From: Eubacteriales bacterium
Lineage (GTDB): Bacteria > Bacillota > Clostridia > Lachnospirales > Lachnospiraceae
DNA length: 64,000 bases
NCBI GenBank assembly: GCA_030533235.1
Contig: JAUNJN010000001.1
Span: 124,001 to 188,000, forward strand
Direction: 5' to 3'
In this document: positions 34,037 through 43,574 of the stretch, in pieces
How positions within the stretch are numbered: position 1 is the first letter of the stretch
How the letters are laid out: each line of letters opens with the position of its first letter
Notes under the pieces: model-generated
Seen by the model: only the letters and a program-made list of their open reading frames with translations
What the model was told of the DNA's origin: nothing
The model's database searches: none
Translations under genes and position numbers: made by a program

Positions 34037-37000
34037 ATGGGATGGACACCACAACAAAATAAAGCAATCGAGACGAGAAATTGCAGTATTCTTGTATCTG
34101 CATCAGCAGGCTCCGGCAAGACTGCGATTTTGGTCGAACGCATTTTGCAGCAAATATTAGATAAAGATAATCCATGTAATATTGATGAGTTTTTGGTTGT
34201 GACCTTTACCAATCAAGCGGCAGCACAAATGCGGAATAAAATCGCTGCCCGCCTCGAAAAGGAACTCGAAAATGAACCGGAAAATGAGCATCTGATGCGA
34301 CAGCTTGTATTGGTAAATCATGCGGATATTACAACGATTGACAGTTTTTGTTTAAGACTTGTAAAAGAACATTTCAGTTTACTTGATTTGGATTCAGTAT
34401 TCAATATCGGTGATGATGGAATGATGACGCTGATTAAGACGGATGTTATTACGGAATTGTTTGATGAACAGTATGCCATGTCGGATAATCGTTCGTTTTA
34501 TCGGTTGCTTGACATCTTCTGTGATGGGGAGGATGATGCACCGCTTATGGATGCGATTTTGCGAATCCATAATATGGCATCTAGTTTTCCGAGACCAAGA
34601 GTCTGGATTGAAAATGCAAAGTTGGCGTTGCAGATTGAAAACATATCAGAGCTTAATCAGACGAAATGGTTTCAGACATTGATTGATGTGATTCATACGC
34701 AGGCAAAAGATGCGCTTACCCTGGTGGATGAAGCAGCAAGTGTATGTGAGATGCCGGCAGGACCGGACAAGTACTATCCGATGACTGTATCGGACGCTGC
34801 TTTGATTCAGGCGATTTTAGATGCGACAGATTATGAAGCATTATACAAAGCATTCCAAATCAAATGGCAAAGACTTGCTACTTGTAAAGGTGATGAATAT
34901 GACGAAGCGTTAAAGGATTCCTTCAAACAGATCAGGGATCAGTACAAGGCAATCATCAAAAAAATAAATCTGTTCCGATATTCGACAGATGAGGTATTAC
35001 AGCAGATAAAACAGATGCAAGTATATCTGATCCCTCTTTTAGAGCTTGTGTTAGAATTTATGGACCGATTCGAGGCCGAAAAAGACAAAAGGTGTCTGAT
35101 GGATTTTGCTGATATTGAGCATTTGGCATATCGGCTTGTCTGCGAAGGCTACGATACACAGGGCAAGCAGATTCCGACCCTTGTTGGCAAACAGGTATCC
35201 GAGCGGTACCGCGAGATTTATATCGATGAATATCAGGACAGTAATTTTCTTCAGGAAGATATTTTATGTTCGGTGTCCGGTATGTATCGGGATTGTTACA
35301 ATTTATTTATGGTCGGTGATGTGAAGCAGAGTATTTACCGTTTCCGTATGGCCAGACCGGATTTATTTCTGGAAAAGTACCATCGTTTTTCCCAAGAAGG
35401 AAAAGAAGTCAAGATTGAACTTTTAGACAATTTCCGTTCCAGAGATGTTGTTCTTCATGCAACAAATTATTTTTTCTATCAGCTTATGGGATATGATTTG
35501 GGTGGTATATTATATGATGAGTCGGTTGCACTCATCCCAGGGGCGCAGTTTCAAGATGCCGAAGGGGCGAATATCAGTACATCAACAGAGCTTCTTGTTT
35601 TGGATCGACATACGGGAAGTGATGTTGATGAGACGGAAGATGCAAATGAAGAACTTGCGGCTAACGAAGCGGGGACAGACATATCACGTATGTCCGGCAT
35701 CATGCTTGAGGCAGAGATGGTTGCAAAGAAAATCTTTGAAATCGTAAATGGAGATAATCCGCTTTATGTATATGATGCGGAACTGAAGAAGTACCGTCCG
35801 GCACAGTATCGGGATATTGTCATCCTGGGACGAAGTGTCAAAAAAATCGGTGAACCGATGCGAAACGCACTTGGAATGAGAGAGATACCGGTTTATTTGG
35901 AAAATCCAAAGGGATATTTCAATGCAGTGGAGATTCGTGTAATTGTTTCTCTGTTGTCTGTGATTGACAATGCAAGACAGGACATACCGCTTTCGGCAGT
36001 GTTGCTTTCGCCGATTGCGGGGCTTGGTGAAAATGAACTTGCAAAGGTTTGTGCATATGCGGACACGGTATTCCAAAAGCCAGTCTTGTTGTATGAAAAA
36101 TGTATGTGCTATATGAGTGAATATGAGGATGATATTTCTAAGAAGCTGACTGCTTTTTTTGATACCATTAATTTGCTCAAGCAGGAGCAGATGCATTTAT
36201 CAATTTCAGCGTTGATTTGGAAGGCCCTGCAGTTGACCGGATATTATGATTATGCGTCGGCGATGCCGATGGGAGAAAAACGCCGGGCAAATATTGATAT
36301 GCTTCTTGAACGTGCAAATCAGTTTGAGGATGGTTATTATAAGGGACTGTTCCATTTCCTTCGATATATCGATAAGCTTAAAGTCCAGGATGTTGATTTT
36401 GGAGAGGCAAATACGCTCGCAGATGATGCGGATGTGGTCCGGATTATGAGTATGCACAAAAGTAAAGGTTTGGAATACCCGATTGTGTTTGTAAGCGGAC
36501 TCGGAAGTCAGTTTAACAAACAGGATACAAAAGAAATGCTTGTATTACATAGTGATTATTATTTATCTTCTATGGTGTTTTCGCAAGAGGGCAGGTACAA
36601 GCATCAGACATTCCTTCGAAATGCATTTCAGCTGATTCAGGCAAATGAAAGTATTGCTGAGGAACTTCGTGTGTTGTATGTTGCCATGACGCGTGCCAAG
36701 GAGAAACTCTATTTAACGGGAGCGACTCCTGATTTTAACAGGCTTTGGGACAAGCTGCAGTATCCGGCTTCTGAGGATACGTATTTGTTACCGTATAGCA
36801 TAAGGAACGGTGCAAAGAGTTTTCTTGAACATATCATTGCATGTATGTCAAGATATGATGCCCTGGCCAAGACGCTTCGTGCTGATACGTGCCTGCAGAT
36901 GACTGTTGTTCCGGCGGAGGATGTTGTAACCGGTGCCGGGCTTCAATTGACAAAGTTGAAGCAAAAAGGAGAAGAAATTCGTGATATGGCACTTTTGCAA

Positions 37001-37774
37001 GGGGATAATCCATATTATGAAGCATACAAGGAAAGCTTTGCATACAAATATCCATATGATGCATATACAAAGATTCACGGAAAACTCTCAATTTCAGATA
37101 TTAAGAAAATGAAAGCATATGATGGACAAGGGTATGATATGGATACCGAGTTTATGTATCACAATAAGGATGCGTATGAACAAATGACAGCTAATGATAA
37201 ATCTGCCGCCACAAACGAAAGTAAAGCTGCGACCGGTGCATTATATGGAACGCTGATTCACAAGTTTATGGAGCTTCTTCCGTTTGAAAAATTGGCGGAT
37301 ATGCCGACCGATCAGTATGATTCTTTCCTGGGCAAGCAAAAACAAATGCTGTTCGAACAGGGGATTTTGGATGAAGATACTATCGACATGATATCAATCA
37401 GTAAAATCAAAACGATGCTCGTATCGTCTCTGGGGAAACGTATGATTGCTGCGGCAAAATGTGACAGGTTATATAAAGAACAGCAATTTTCTGCGGGACT
37501 TTGTGCGTCGCAAATTTACGAGAATGTATATTCCGATATGCCACAGTCAGAGGATGTTGTCATTGTGCAAGGTATTGTAGATGCATTTTTCTACGAGGAC
37601 GGAGAACTTGTGCTGATGGATTATAAGACGGATCGCGCTGATGCAGAGGTCTTACATGGACGGTATAAAGCACAGCTTGAATATTATGGCAAAATATTAG
37701 AGCAACTCACAGGCTGTCGTGTGAAAGAAAAAATTTTTTATTCCTTTTATTTGGGAAAGGAGCTTCCTGTCTGA
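34037..37774 (+). CDS. addA: ATP-dependent helicase/nuclease subunit A
   Basis: A 1245-residue UvrD-type helicase with C-terminal RecB-family nuclease, the partner of AddB. Helicase motif I is SASAGSGKTAILVERIL (about 21-37), motif II YIDEYQDSN, motif III GDVKQSIYRFR, motif V SMHKSKGLEYPIVF, motif VI VAMTRAKEKLYLT; the nuclease active site shows as VLMDYKTDRAD near the C-terminus. GGGAGGTG site. Full family length with no interruption. Ends just before the queF promoter. Confidence 0.96.
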   Translation: MGWTPQQNKAIETRNCSILVSASAGSGKTAILVERILQQILDKDNPCNIDEFLVVTFTNQAAAQMRNKIAARLEKELENEPENEHLMRQLVLVNHADITTIDSFCLRLVKEHFSLLDLDSVFNIGDDGMMTLIKTDVITELFDEQYAMSDNRSFYRLLDIFCDGEDDAPLMDAILRIHNMASSFPRPRVWIENAKLALQIENISELNQTKWFQTLIDVIHTQAKDALTLVDEAASVCEMPAGPDKYYPMTVSDAALIQAILDATDYEALYKAFQIKWQRLATCKGDEYDEALKDSFKQIRDQYKAIIKKINLFRYSTDEVLQQIKQMQVYLIPLLELVLEFMDRFEAEKDKRCLMDFADIEHLAYRLVCEGYDTQGKQIPTLVGKQVSERYREIYIDEYQDSNFLQEDILCSVSGMYRDCYNLFMVGDVKQSIYRFRMARPDLFLEKYHRFSQEGKEVKIELLDNFRSRDVVLHATNYFFYQLMGYDLGGILYDESVALIPGAQFQDAEGANISTSTELLVLDRHTGSDVDETEDANEELAANEAGTDISRMSGIMLEAEMVAKKIFEIVNGDNPLYVYDAELKKYRPAQYRDIVILGRSVKKIGEPMRNALGMREIPVYLENPKGYFNAVEIRVIVSLLSVIDNARQDIPLSAVLLSPIAGLGENELAKVCAYADTVFQKPVLLYEKCMCYMSEYEDDISKKLTAFFDTINLLKQEQMHLSISALIWKALQLTGYYDYASAMPMGEKRRANIDMLLERANQFEDGYYKGLFHFLRYIDKLKVQDVDFGEANTLADDADVVRIMSMHKSKGLEYPIVFVSGLGSQFNKQDTKEMLVLHSDYYLSSMVFSQEGRYKHQTFLRNAFQLIQANESIAEELRVLYVAMTRAKEKLYLTGATPDFNRLWDKLQYPASEDTYLLPYSIRNGAKSFLEHIIACMSRYDALAKTLRADTCLQMTVVPAEDVVTGAGLQLTKLKQKGEEIRDMALLQGDNPYYEAYKESFAYKYPYDAYTKIHGKLSISDIKKMKAYDGQGYDMDTEFMYHNKDAYEQMTANDKSAATNESKAATGALYGTLIHKFMELLPFEKLADMPTDQYDSFLGKQKQMLFEQGILDEDTIDMISISKIKTMLVSSLGKRMIAAAKCDRLYKEQQFSAGLCASQIYENVYSDMPQSEDVVIVQGIVDAFFYEDGELVLMDYKTDRADAEVLHGRYKAQLEYYGKILEQLTGCRVKEKIFYSFYLGKELPV

Positions 37775-37780
37775 TTTCAC

Positions 37781-37809
37781 ATGACAAAGTCTTAGACTTG
37801 TGATATAGT
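37781..37809 (+). promoter_or_regulatory. Promoter upstream of queF
   Basis: ATGACA (37781-37786), 17-bp spacer, TATAGT (37804-37809). The spacer holds the inverted repeat AAGTC-TTA-GACTT, a possible operator. No preQ1 riboswitch consensus is visible in the leader. Confidence 0.5.
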
Positions 37810-37871
37810 GTGCATATTGGTTTGACTCATTTTCAATTGTATGCAGTTTTTGATAGAGAGGAAGGTATGAT

Positions 37872-38363
37872 ATGGCAGCAAATCGTGAAAATGAAGCAAT
37901 TACATTGTTGGGAAATCAGGAGGTTCGTTATCCGATGGATTATGCACCTGAAATGCTGGAAACATTTTTGAACAAGCATCCGGATAATGATTATTTTGTA
38001 AAATTCAATTGTCCGGAGTTTACGAGTCTTTGCCCGATTACAGGGCAGCCGGATTTTGCGACAATTTATATTTCTTATGTACCGGATGTTCGGATGGTAG
38101 AAAGCAAATCCTTGAAACTGTATTTATTCAGCTTCCGTAATCACGGTGATTTTCATGAGGATTGTGTAAATATTATTATGAAGGATTTGATTCGTCTGAT
38201 GGATCCGAAATATATTGAGGTGTGGGGCAAGTTCACACCGCGCGGTGGGATTTCGATTGATCCGTATTGTAACTATGGAAAGCCGGGAACAAAATGGGAA
38301 CAGGTTGCATGGGATCGTTTGGCAAACCACGACATGTATCCGGAAAAGGTAGATAATCGATAA
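37872..38363 (+). CDS. queF: preQ0 reductase (NADPH-dependent 7-cyano-7-deazaguanine reductase)
   Basis: Converts preQ0 to preQ1 in queuosine biosynthesis. 163 residues, the short unimodular type of Firmicutes. The catalytic cysteine is in [14 protein letters not shown]; the QueF motif [15 protein letters not shown] follows, then [22 protein letters not shown] site. The other queuosine genes (queC, queD, queE) are not adjacent, so the gene is a single isolate upstream of folC. Its stop overlaps the folC start as TAATG. Confidence 0.95.
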   Translation: MAANRENEAITLLGNQEVRYPMDYAPEMLETFLNKHPDNDYFVKFNCPEFTSLCPITGQPDFATIYISYVPDVRMVESKSLKLYLFSFRNHGDFHEDCVNIIMKDLIRLMDPKYIEVWGKFTPRGGISIDPYCNYGKPGTKWEQVAWDRLANHDMYPEKVDNR

Positions 38364-39784
38364 TGGAACATAAAACATATAGCGATGCAGTTGCTTACAT
38401 TGAAAACATACCATTGTTCGGTTCGACTGCAGATGGACGCAACAAATCCGGAAATGATAATTTGTCAGCAGTACTAAAACGTCTTGGACATCCGGAAAAT
38501 GCATGTAAAACGGTTCATATTGCGGGCACAAACGGGAAAGGTTCTACGGCTGTGATGATGGCGGATTTACTTACTTTGCGAGGCATGAAGGTCGGTTTAT
38601 TTACGTCTCCGCATCTTGTGAAGGTTAACGAACGTATTGCAATACAGTATCTGACATCAAAAGATCGAATACACCGAAATACGATTTCGGATACAGAGTT
38701 TGTAGATGTGTTTCGTGAGGTCAAGACGGCAATGCTTTCACATGTTGATGCAGGTGGTATGGCACTTTCCTATTTTGAGTTTTTGTTCGCAATGGCAACC
38801 GTATATTTTGCAAAGGAAAAACCTGACTATGTTGTGTATGAAACAGGTTTGGGCGGACGCCTTGATGCAACAAATCTGTTACAGCCGAAGCTTGGTGTTA
38901 TTACATCTATCGGGCTTGATCACACCCAATATCTTGGTGATACAATAGAAAAGGTTGCATTTGAAAAGGCAGGTATCATAAAAGTAAATACGCCGGTTCT
39001 GTTTTTGACAGGCAGTGATATAGCGGATGCGGTGATAATAAAACAGGCTAAGAAGCAGGAGGCAGAAGCAATTAATGTCGCAAATTCGGAATATATAATA
39101 AACGAATTCACAGATAAAACCATTGATTTTTCCATGTGTACTCGTTATTATAGATATGACAATATAAAGCTTCCTACATGTGCCTCTTATCAGGTTGATA
39201 ACGCGAGACTTGCTATTGCTGCATGTAATAAATTATTGACGGATGACGGTAAAGCTGTACTTACGTCGACAGAGGTGTGTGAGTGTATGAAACAGTTCTT
39301 TTGGGCGGGACGTATGGAGGAGATTCGTCCAAATGTGTTCTTTGACGGAGCACATAATCCTGCTGCAATAGACCGATTTATTGAGACTGTGCATACAAGG
39401 AGTCAGGGGCGACCGATTCATCTTCTCTTTGCGGTAGCAGGGGACAAGGATTATACCGAAATGGTTGCAAAGCTTAGTAGCAGTTTGCCGCTTTCGGTTG
39501 TATATGTTACATCGATTGCAAATGGCAGACGTGTGAATGCGAAGATGATTGCGCAATTGTTTTATGATACACTTTACGAACAGGGAAAAGATGTAGGATG
39601 TACGAAAGCCGGTTTGATATGTAAACATTTACCGAAGATAATGATTTATCATACGGATGATATACGACATGCTTACCTGCAAAGTCTACAGTTGATTGAA
39701 CAGGATAAGGGACTTTTGTTTTGCGTTGGTTCCCTTTATTTGGTGGGCAGTCTGAAACAGATTGATGCGGAGGATATGAAATGA
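38363..39784 (+). CDS. folC: Folylpolyglutamate / dihydrofolate synthase
   Basis: Adds glutamate to folates, a Mur-ligase-type ATP-dependent reaction. 473 residues. The P-loop is GTNGKGSTAVMM, followed by GLFTSPHLVKVNERI, ETGLGGRLDATN and SIGLDHTQYLG; FDGAHNPAAIDRF marks the C-terminal domain. Slightly longer than the B. subtilis enzyme. It is translationally coupled to queF (TAATG) and to the following 58-codon ORF (ATGA). Confidence 0.95.
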   Translation: MEHKTYSDAVAYIENIPLFGSTADGRNKSGNDNLSAVLKRLGHPENACKTVHIAGTNGKGSTAVMMADLLTLRGMKVGLFTSPHLVKVNERIAIQYLTSKDRIHRNTISDTEFVDVFREVKTAMLSHVDAGGMALSYFEFLFAMATVYFAKEKPDYVVYETGLGGRLDATNLLQPKLGVITSIGLDHTQYLGDTIEKVAFEKAGIIKVNTPVLFLTGSDIADAVIIKQAKKQEAEAINVANSEYIINEFTDKTIDFSMCTRYYRYDNIKLPTCASYQVDNARLAIAACNKLLTDDGKAVLTSTEVCECMKQFFWAGRMEEIRPNVFFDGAHNPAAIDRFIETVHTRSQGRPIHLLFAVAGDKDYTEMVAKLSSSLPLSVVYVTSIANGRRVNAKMIAQLFYDTLYEQGKDVGCTKAGLICKHLPKIMIYHTDDIRHAYLQSLQLIEQDKGLLFCVGSLYLVGSLKQIDAEDMK

Positions 39785-39957
39785 TAGTTTTTGAAGAAGA
39801 ATTAAAGAGATTTCAGCCGATTCCGGAAGTGAGTCAGGCGGAAGAAGCAATATACAACAATGATTTGCGGGATATCAGTGATATCATAACACAGGTGACC
39901 GCTGAACTGAAGGGTGCAGCTATGGATGCGAAGCTTACAGGACGGGTAAGGAGATAA
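39781..39957 (+). CDS. Small protein of unknown function (58 aa)
   Basis: A short gene starting at the ATG that overlaps the folC stop (ATGA) and ending 4 bp before the TPR gene. It reads MIVFEEELKRFQPI, then an acidic helical centre with ISDIITQVTAEL, and ends KLTGRVRR. No membrane segment, cysteines or known motif. Its support is the tight coupling on both sides, normal codon use and the lack of any other content in the gap; the family is unknown to me. Confidence 0.6.
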   Translation: MIVFEEELKRFQPIPEVSQAEEAIYNNDLRDISDIITQVTAELKGAAMDAKLTGRVRR

Positions 39958-39961
39958 CAAT

Positions 39962-41101
39962 ATGGCAACCAATCGACCGGTCTTGTGCCCAAACTGTGGT
40001 GCACAGGTTAGAAAAACTGGATATTGTTCGGCTTGTTATATGCATATCGGCGTTTTGAAAAAGGCATACAATACATCCGATTATTATTACAATGTTGGAT
40101 TAGACAAGGCAAAAGCCAGAGATTTGTCAGGCGCGATTGAGTCCCTTAATATGTCTTTGCGATATAACAAGAAGAATGTTATGACACGCAATCTGTTAGG
40201 TCTTATCTATTATGAAATGGGTGAACTGGTTATGGCACTCAGCCATTGGGTCATGAGTGTGAATTATAAGGGGAGCGATAACCTTGCTGTAAAGTATTTA
40301 AAACATTTACGTCAGGATCAGACACAGCTTGACAGTGTAGACCAGATTGCCAAAAAGTTCAATATGGCACTTGGATATGCGGAATCTGCAGATTACGATC
40401 TGGCAATTATTCAAATCAAGACGATTTTGAGTGCGAATCCTCATTTTGTGAAAGGATATTTGCTACTTGCGTTATTATACATACAGGTTAACAACTATGA
40501 AAAGGCACGTACAACATTGCGACGTGTTCTTAAGATTGATAAGGCCAATCCGCTGGCAATTCATTATCTCCACGAAATGGGTGATACAGATGAAAATATT
40601 ATCCAGATGCGAAATGAGTCTGTGGAAAATGACGGATTGTTTGAGGATGCATATATGGAGGAAGTGTCCGTTGCGGAGGCAAATTCCAAGCCGGTAAGTG
40701 ATGGACCGATTCGGCGTTTGTTTGGGGCCATTGAGGATCGTTACAGGCAAATGACCATCAAAACCGGAGAATTCGGTGAAATGCGTTTTGCACATTATTC
40801 GGGAATATATGTGATGGTTGGTCTTGTTCTTGGTATTTTGCTGTTGTTCTTTGTGGTTGTTCCGGCACAAAAACGGGATTTGCGCAAAGAAAATGTCAAT
40901 TTGACAAAAGAGTACAGCGAAGAACTGGCTGCAAAAAATGCTGAAATAGCATCTTTAAATGAAGAACTTTTGGCTAAGCAGGGCGAAATAGAGGACCTTC
41001 AGTATGGACATGACCATGCAGATAATCCATTACCTGATTATTCAGATATTGAGCACGGATTATCAGAAGATGATATAAATATGATAATTCAGTCTGAGTA
41101 A
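39962..41101 (+). CDS. Zinc-ribbon, TPR-repeat membrane protein
   Basis: A 379-residue protein of unknown process. The N-terminal zinc ribbon has CPNCG (about 9-13) and CSACY (about 23-27). Several TPR units (about 38-205) include YYNVGLDKAKARDLSGAIES and LLALLYIQVNNYEKARTTLRRV, then a basic linker, one membrane helix (about 283-303), a coiled coil (about 308-345) and an acidic tail. The lack of a signal peptide and the positive side before the helix place the TPR half in the cytoplasm and the coiled coil outside. It may act as a scaffold for envelope or division factors (inference). Confidence 0.75.
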   Translation: MATNRPVLCPNCGAQVRKTGYCSACYMHIGVLKKAYNTSDYYYNVGLDKAKARDLSGAIESLNMSLRYNKKNVMTRNLLGLIYYEMGELVMALSHWVMSVNYKGSDNLAVKYLKHLRQDQTQLDSVDQIAKKFNMALGYAESADYDLAIIQIKTILSANPHFVKGYLLLALLYIQVNNYEKARTTLRRVLKIDKANPLAIHYLHEMGDTDENIIQMRNESVENDGLFEDAYMEEVSVAEANSKPVSDGPIRRLFGAIEDRYRQMTIKTGEFGEMRFAHYSGIYVMVGLVLGILLLFFVVVPAQKRDLRKENVNLTKEYSEELAAKNAEIASLNEELLAKQGEIEDLQYGHDHADNPLPDYSDIEHGLSEDDINMIIQSE

Positions 41102-41126
41102 ACAAAAGATAAATATTGAAATCTAC

Positions 41127-41162
41127 AAAAGAAAGCGAACATAAATGTTCGCTTTCTTTTTT
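41127..41162 (+). terminator. Terminator after the TPR gene
   Basis: 16-bp perfect stem (41127-41142 with 41145-41160) around GAAAGCGAACAT / ATGTTCGCTTTC, 2-nt loop, trailing T residues. Nearly palindromic, so it can act in both directions. Confidence 0.85.
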
Positions 41163-41200
41163 AATTTTGTCGAATCAAAAGGAATGAAAGGAGATATTGG

Positions 41201-41554
41201 ATGAAAAGTTATGAGGTTGATAATGAGGCAATGATTTATTATTTGCCACGAGAACTTGATCATTATGCGGCAGATTCATTGAAGAGGAAAACAGAGGAAA
41301 TATTCATGCAGCAAAAAATCAAATACCTGATTTTTGATTTTGAAAAAACTGTTTTTATGGATAGCTCGGGGATTGGACTTATTACAGGACGATTCCGTAA
41401 GGTAAGTGATTATGGTGGGAAGGTCTATGTAGTTCATGTGGGTGCCGGGATTGATAAGATATTGGAAATGTCGGGGATTTATCGCATTGTTTGTAAGGTT
41501 GATACAAAGGAAGACATATTAAAGGAAATGATGGAGGGAGGATACTATGCGTAA
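41201..41554 (+). CDS. spoIIAA: Anti-sigma F factor antagonist SpoIIAA
   Basis: A 117-residue STAS-domain protein that, when unphosphorylated, frees sigma-F from SpoIIAB in the forespore. The phosphorylation site is DSSGIG at residues 54-59. AAAGGAGA site. First gene of the classic spoIIAA-spoIIAB-sigF operon, whose start overlaps the next gene by 8 bp. I could not find a convincing sigma-H promoter in the 38 bp after the preceding terminator; one GTCGAAT near 41169 could be a -10 but lacks its -35. Confidence 0.93.
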   Translation: MKSYEVDNEAMIYYLPRELDHYAADSLKRKTEEIFMQQKIKYLIFDFEKTVFMDSSGIGLITGRFRKVSDYGGKVYVVHVGAGIDKILEMSGIYRIVCKVDTKEDILKEMMEGGYYA

Positions 41555-41990
41555 TACGAACGAAATGACGGTGGAGTTTTGGAGTGTTCCTCAAAATGAG
41601 AGCTTTGCAAGAATGGTAGTTGCTGCATTTATTACAGGGACAAATCCGACGCTTGAGGAAGTTTCGGATATAAAAACTGCTGTTTCGGAAGCAGTGACAA
41701 ATGCCATTATTCATGGATATGAAGGAATGGAAGGGGTTGTAAAAATAAAGGCAGTGGTAACAGGAAGAACTGTCTATTTGGAAATATCGGACAAAGGACT
41801 TGGAATCATGAATATAAAACAGGCGATGGAGCCGCTGTATACTTCAAAACCGGAAGAAGAACGTTCGGGAATGGGATTTTCATTTATGGAAGCATTTATG
41901 GATCGTTTGGAAGTGGAATCTACATATGGTAGCGGAACAACTGTAAAAATGTGGAAGGAGATTGGTGTCGCAGGACATTCGTTTGAATAG
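41547..41990 (+). CDS. spoIIAB: Anti-sigma F factor / kinase SpoIIAB
   Basis: A 147-residue GHKL-type protein kinase that holds sigma-F and phosphorylates SpoIIAA. N-box AVSEAVTNAIIHGYEG (about residues 46-61), G1 DKGLGI (about 89-94), and G2 RSGMGFSFMEAFMD. GGAGGA site within the end of spoIIAA. Immediately followed by the sigma-F ATG with no spacing. Confidence 0.94.
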   Translation: MRNTNEMTVEFWSVPQNESFARMVVAAFITGTNPTLEEVSDIKTAVSEAVTNAIIHGYEGMEGVVKIKAVVTGRTVYLEISDKGLGIMNIKQAMEPLYTSKPEEERSGMGFSFMEAFMDRLEVESTYGSGTTVKMWKEIGVAGHSFE

Positions 41991-42725
41991 ATGAATCAGA
42001 AGGAACTATTTGAACTTGCAAGAAAGGGTGATCAGGCTGCAAAGGAAAAGATAGTTTCGGAGAATACGGGACTTGTATGGAGCGTTGCTCGCAGATTTAT
42101 TGGACGTGGATATGATTTGGAGGATATATTTCAAATTGGCTGTATTGGCCTGTTGAAGGCGATAGAACGTTTTTCTTTTGAATATGAAGTTCAGTTTTCT
42201 ACATATGCGGTTCCGCTCATAAGCGGGGAAATTAAACGCTTTTTGCGAGATAACGGGATGATAAAGGTTTCAAGAATTCTGAAACAAAATGGATATAAAA
42301 TCAGTCAAGCTAAAACTTATCTTGCGGATAGACTTGGAAGGGAGGCGACGATTGAAGAAATTGCAATACAGACAGGAATTGAGATCGAAGATATTGTTCT
42401 TGCAACCGAAGCAAATCGGGAAGTGGAATCAATTTACCAAACAATTCGCGGACACGATGGAAAAGAAATGTATTTGGCAGATAAGCTCGCTGAGGATGAA
42501 CAAAGCGGACAAACGGTTGAGCGACTCATGAATCAATTATTGGTAGAACAGGCAATGCAGGAATTGGATGAAAAACAAAGAAAACTAATTGAAATGAGAT
42601 ATTTTCAGGATAAAACACAGACAGAGGTTGCAGTCACATTAGGGATTAGTCAGGTTCAGGTAAGCAGACTCGAAAAAAAAATACTGAATGTAATGAAAAA
42701 TGCTATTGACACAAAATCGAACTAA
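41991..42725 (+). CDS. sigF: RNA polymerase sigma-F factor
   Basis: The 244-residue first forespore-specific sigma factor. Region 2 reads GYDLEDIFQIGCIGLLKAIERF and FSTYAVPLISGEIKRFLRD; region 4 has LIEMRYFQDKTQTEVAVTLGISQVQVSRLEKK. Operon position separates it from sigma-G. Its ATG touches the spoIIAB stop. A promoter for the next gene is embedded in its last codons. Confidence 0.95.
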   Translation: MNQKELFELARKGDQAAKEKIVSENTGLVWSVARRFIGRGYDLEDIFQIGCIGLLKAIERFSFEYEVQFSTYAVPLISGEIKRFLRDNGMIKVSRILKQNGYKISQAKTYLADRLGREATIEEIAIQTGIEIEDIVLATEANREVESIYQTIRGHDGKEMYLADKLAEDEQSGQTVERLMNQLLVEQAMQELDEKQRKLIEMRYFQDKTQTEVAVTLGISQVQVSRLEKKILNVMKNAIDTKSN

Positions 42726-42748
42726 TAGTACAATAAAAACATATTAGT
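42706..42748 (+). promoter_or_regulatory. Promoter and candidate operator of the TetR-family gene
   Basis: TTGACA (42706-42711), 17-bp spacer, TACAAT (42729-42734), beginning inside sigF. The inverted repeat ACTAATA (42721-42727) / TATTAGT (42742-42748) brackets the -10, a suitable place for a TetR-type repressor. A related direct motif, GAAC(TA/AT)AT(A/C)GTA, recurs at 42719, 42778 and 42798 in the 190-bp leader, which is otherwise empty. Confidence 0.6.
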
Positions 42749-42914
42749 GCGGAAAAGATATTTATAGTATATTTATCGAACATATAGTATGAAAATAGAA
42801 CTAATCGTATAAATTGGTTGAAACAGTACGGAAATGTTGAAAACACAATGTTTTATGCAGGATTATCAAAGGATTCTTGCGGGAGATTATTGTGTTGACG
42901 TAGCAGGGGATTGC

Positions 42915-43541
42915 ATGGGTGCAAAAAAGAGAGAAGCATTAGAACAGTTTAATCGAGATAATATCCTGACAGCGGCCAAAGAATTGTTTGATGAAAAAGG
43001 CGTTGAAAAGACAACAATGGATGACATTGCTCTGCATGCGGATTATAGCAAATCTACAATTTATGTATATTTTAAGAGCAAGGAAGATATCTACAATTCG
43101 ATTATCCGGGATTATATGGAAATACTTGTAGGGGAATTGACTGCTTGTATTGACGGGACAGACGATTTTGAGGACAGTTACTTTCGATTGTGCAATTGTA
43201 TTGCCGGATTTGAAGAACGTTATCCGGAATATTATGCAGGACTTGTAGCATCACAGAATCGAACCGGAAGCAGAAAACGGGCGCTTTACAGTAGAGACAT
43301 GATTGGAAATGAGCTGAATTCACTGATTGCAAAGTTGCTTGAAAAAGGACAGCGGTGCAAAATTCTGCGCGATGATTTGGAGATTTGGCCGACGGTGTTA
43401 TATATATGGTCTGCTATCAGCGGTATTATTCAGGTGGCAGATCAAAAGAAGGATATGATTGAACGTCATTTTCGAATGAACAAGGAAGAGTATTTAAGAT
43501 ATGCTTTTCGGATGTTTTATGAGTCGTTAGTAAAACGGTAG
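42915..43541 (+). CDS. TetR/AcrR-family transcriptional regulator
   Basis: A 208-residue repressor-type protein. The helix-turn-helix occupies residues about 10-55: NILTAAKELFDEKGVEKTTM and ADYSKSTIYVYFKSKEDIYN, followed by a ligand-binding helical domain. I start at the ATG at 42915 (MGAKKREALEQF) behind AGGGGA; a longer frame from 42834 would add 27 residues with no family likeness. Downstream are a flavodoxin-like and a phospholipase-C-like gene in the same direction, possibly its targets, and it probably represses itself. Confidence 0.9.
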   Translation: MGAKKREALEQFNRDNILTAAKELFDEKGVEKTTMDDIALHADYSKSTIYVYFKSKEDIYNSIIRDYMEILVGELTACIDGTDDFEDSYFRLCNCIAGFEERYPEYYAGLVASQNRTGSRKRALYSRDMIGNELNSLIAKLLEKGQRCKILRDDLEIWPTVLYIWSAISGIIQVADQKKDMIERHFRMNKEEYLRYAFRMFYESLVKR

Positions 43542-43574
43542 GGGTAGGTTACAGAGGAGGGAACATCTCAAGGT

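Noticed and set aside
35640..35720. Unusual acidic insert in AddA (DVDETEDANEELAANEA)
   Set aside because: AddA proteins vary in length at this point between helicase motifs, and the surrounding motifs are intact.
37775..37871. preQ1 riboswitch before queF
   Set aside because: The leader lacks the C-rich/A-rich pseudoknot consensus; a plain promoter with a small inverted repeat is a better reading.
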